From positions 2,542,001 through 2,606,000 of the forward strand of contig AP031437.1 of assembly GCA_042854365.1 (NCBI GenBank): DNA of 64,000 nt, given 5' to 3'. The stretch is from Anaeromassilibacillus sp001305115 (GTDB lineage Bacteria; Bacillota; Clostridia; Oscillospirales; Acutalibacteraceae). Of the stretch, positions 63,192 through 64,000 are shown piece after piece. Position 1 is the first letter of the stretch. Each line of letters starts with the position of its first letter. The notes beneath the pieces were generated by a model that made no database searches, was not told the origin of the DNA, and saw only the letters and a program-made list of their open reading frames with translations. Both the position numbers and the translations under genes were made by a program.

Positions 63192-63875
63192 TTGAGATCT
63201 ATCAAATTTGTCTTCAGTATTGTCTGTAGTCTAGGTCTGATTTTCATATGTACTGCTTGTGGAATTCATTTAAAGAGCCAAGAACAGGGTGTTGTCACAG
63301 GGGTATCCCAAGTAACCTCATCCCATTCACTTTCAGAAAAAGGACCGGACTCTCCACGAACAGAAACAGATCATGCCATTCCCTCTGATAGAAAAAACAA
63401 AGCTCTGGTTGCTTATTTCTCCTGTACAGGTCATACCGAGATTTTTGCGAAATATATAGCAGAACTCTTCCCTGCAGATCTATATGAGATTGTTCCCGCA
63501 ACTCCCTATACAGAGATTGACCTAGATTATAGTAATCAAGATAGCCGCACCAGTATAGAGCAAAATGACCCTGCCTCTCGTCCTGAAATTGCAGGAACTG
63601 TAGACCAAATGGGTGAATATGACATCATTTTTCTTGGTTATCCCATCTGGTGGGGGCAAGCCCCTAAAATTATCTATACCTTTTTGGAGAGTTATTCTTT
63701 TTCTGGAAAGACCATTGTACCATTTTGTACCTCTGGAAGCAGCGAAATTGGCTCTAGCGTTGAAAATCTTCACGATCTGGTCTCAGAAGATGTTACATGG
63801 TTCTCCGGAACAAGGTTAGACAGCACGATGTCAAAAGAAGCATTGGCCGAGTGGGTGGACACCCTCGACTGGTGA
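63192..63875 (+). CDS. Flavodoxin-domain lipoprotein
   Basis: The 227-residue protein starts at TTG 63192 (AAGAGGTG upstream). It has a lipoprotein signal ending at FICTACG (Cys at about 24), a Ser-rich spacer and a flavodoxin domain: LVAYFSCTGHTEIFAKYI (FMN phosphate), IIFLGYPIWWGQAPKIIYTF and FCTSGSSEIGSS. Exported flavodoxins can pass electrons at the outer face of the membrane. The partner is not evident. The lipoprotein pseudogene at 58900 and the FMN reductase are plausible partners. Confidence 0.9.
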   Translation: MRSIKFVFSIVCSLGLIFICTACGIHLKSQEQGVVTGVSQVTSSHSLSEKGPDSPRTETDHAIPSDRKNKALVAYFSCTGHTEIFAKYIAELFPADLYEIVPATPYTEIDLDYSNQDSRTSIEQNDPASRPEIAGTVDQMGEYDIIFLGYPIWWGQAPKIIYTFLESYSFSGKTIVPFCTSGSSEIGSSVENLHDLVSEDVTWFSGTRLDSTMSKEALAEWVDTLDW

Positions 63876-64000
63876 AGAAAAAAAGCATCGGCAATCCCTC
63901 TTATAAAATGCAGCCGACGACCATCCAAAATTCGTGGCGTTGAGCCGGTCTCCCGTTTTCGGATTGTAGTTTTCGTTAATCGGCTCACCTCCCAGCAGCC
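63831..64000 (-). CDS. C-terminal end of a glycoside hydrolase-like gene (partial)
   Basis: The minus-strand frame entering from the right edge reads LLGGEPINENYNPKTGDRLN and then ATNFGWSSAAFYKR. This resembles the C-terminus of (alpha/alpha)6 barrel glucosidases such as GH63 or MGH1-like and trehalase-like enzymes (ENYNPxTG, NFxWSxA). It runs on to a TGA at 63831, overlapping the flavodoxin gene by 45 bp; the last 20 or so residues look unusual, so the natural stop may have been lost. Confidence 0.55.
   Translation of the reverse strand, partial: LLGGEPINENYNPKTGDRLNATNFGWSSAAFYKRDCRCFFSSPVEGVHPLGQCFF

Noticed and set aside
1..64000. tRNA and rRNA genes
   Set aside because: I saw no cloverleaf arms or rRNA motifs by eye; a scan with a covariance model would be decisive.

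Overview
The window looks like chromosomal DNA of an anaerobic gut clostridium (Firmicutes, Clostridia, most like Oscillospiraceae/Ruminococcaceae). The main reasons are a clostridial fab/acc cluster that uses FabK rather than FabI, an FHA-FtsW fusion beside a PBP2-like gene, a dockerin protein, PadR and MarR regulators, and a mobilizable element with MobV relaxase and large serine recombinase. The genus cannot be fixed from the sequence alone.

Layout. 1-299 is the end of a sensor histidine kinase, followed by a gene-poor stretch with a small element that has inverted ends (704-835). 888-10535 (minus) is one tightly packed fatty acid synthesis operon, transcribed fabH-fabK-fabD-fabG-fabF-accB-fabZ-accC-accD-accA-degV. 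It has a clear promoter at about 10695-10722 and no acyl carrier protein gene. 11513-18919 (minus) encodes a secreted GH2 beta-galactosidase of about 2,470 residues with a LamG-like domain inserted into its catalytic barrel. Two degenerate tandem copies of its 3' end lie behind it. 19262-25577 (minus) is a MarR-TolC-like-HlyD-RND efflux operon with a perfect MarR-type operator. 25925-30172 holds TrmO, an RlmCD-type methyltransferase and a double-GNAT protein, separated by long non-coding stretches.

31656-35111 (minus) is a SIR2-like NADase/TPR protein with 20 nearly identical 35-residue repeats. It is the best candidate for an undescribed conflict (defence) system. 35314-38913 holds a HAD phosphatase, a FUSC transporter, a frameshifted ygjV, an inverted truncated copy of the phosphatase gene, and a DUF1275 protein. 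38992-42087 is a PBP plus FHA-FtsW pair. A pyridoxal kinase-like gene, a hexapeptide-repeat protein and a dockerin protein follow.

47147-57505 is a 10.35 kb integrative mobilizable element inserted in the 3' end of a second RlmCD-type gene. It is bounded by 11-bp identical att cores. It carries cargo (PadR, HAAS-domain protein, lipoprotein, small membrane protein), a sigma-like factor, an XRE regulator, CHC2 primase, D5-type helicase, MobV relaxase, small HTH proteins and a serine recombinase. It has no conjugation machinery, so it would need a helper. Insertion swapped the coding tails of the methyltransferase and the recombinase.

57867-63875 is a LysR-linked redox cluster: a broken lipoprotein with a cyclophilin-like domain, a broken aldo/keto reductase, a DUF3737 beta-helix protein, an alpha/beta hydrolase, an FMN reductase, a small helical protein and a flavodoxin lipoprotein. 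The window ends inside a minus-strand glycoside hydrolase-like gene. Several gene remnants (35-38 kb, 59-60 kb) point to ongoing decay or to sequencing indels.
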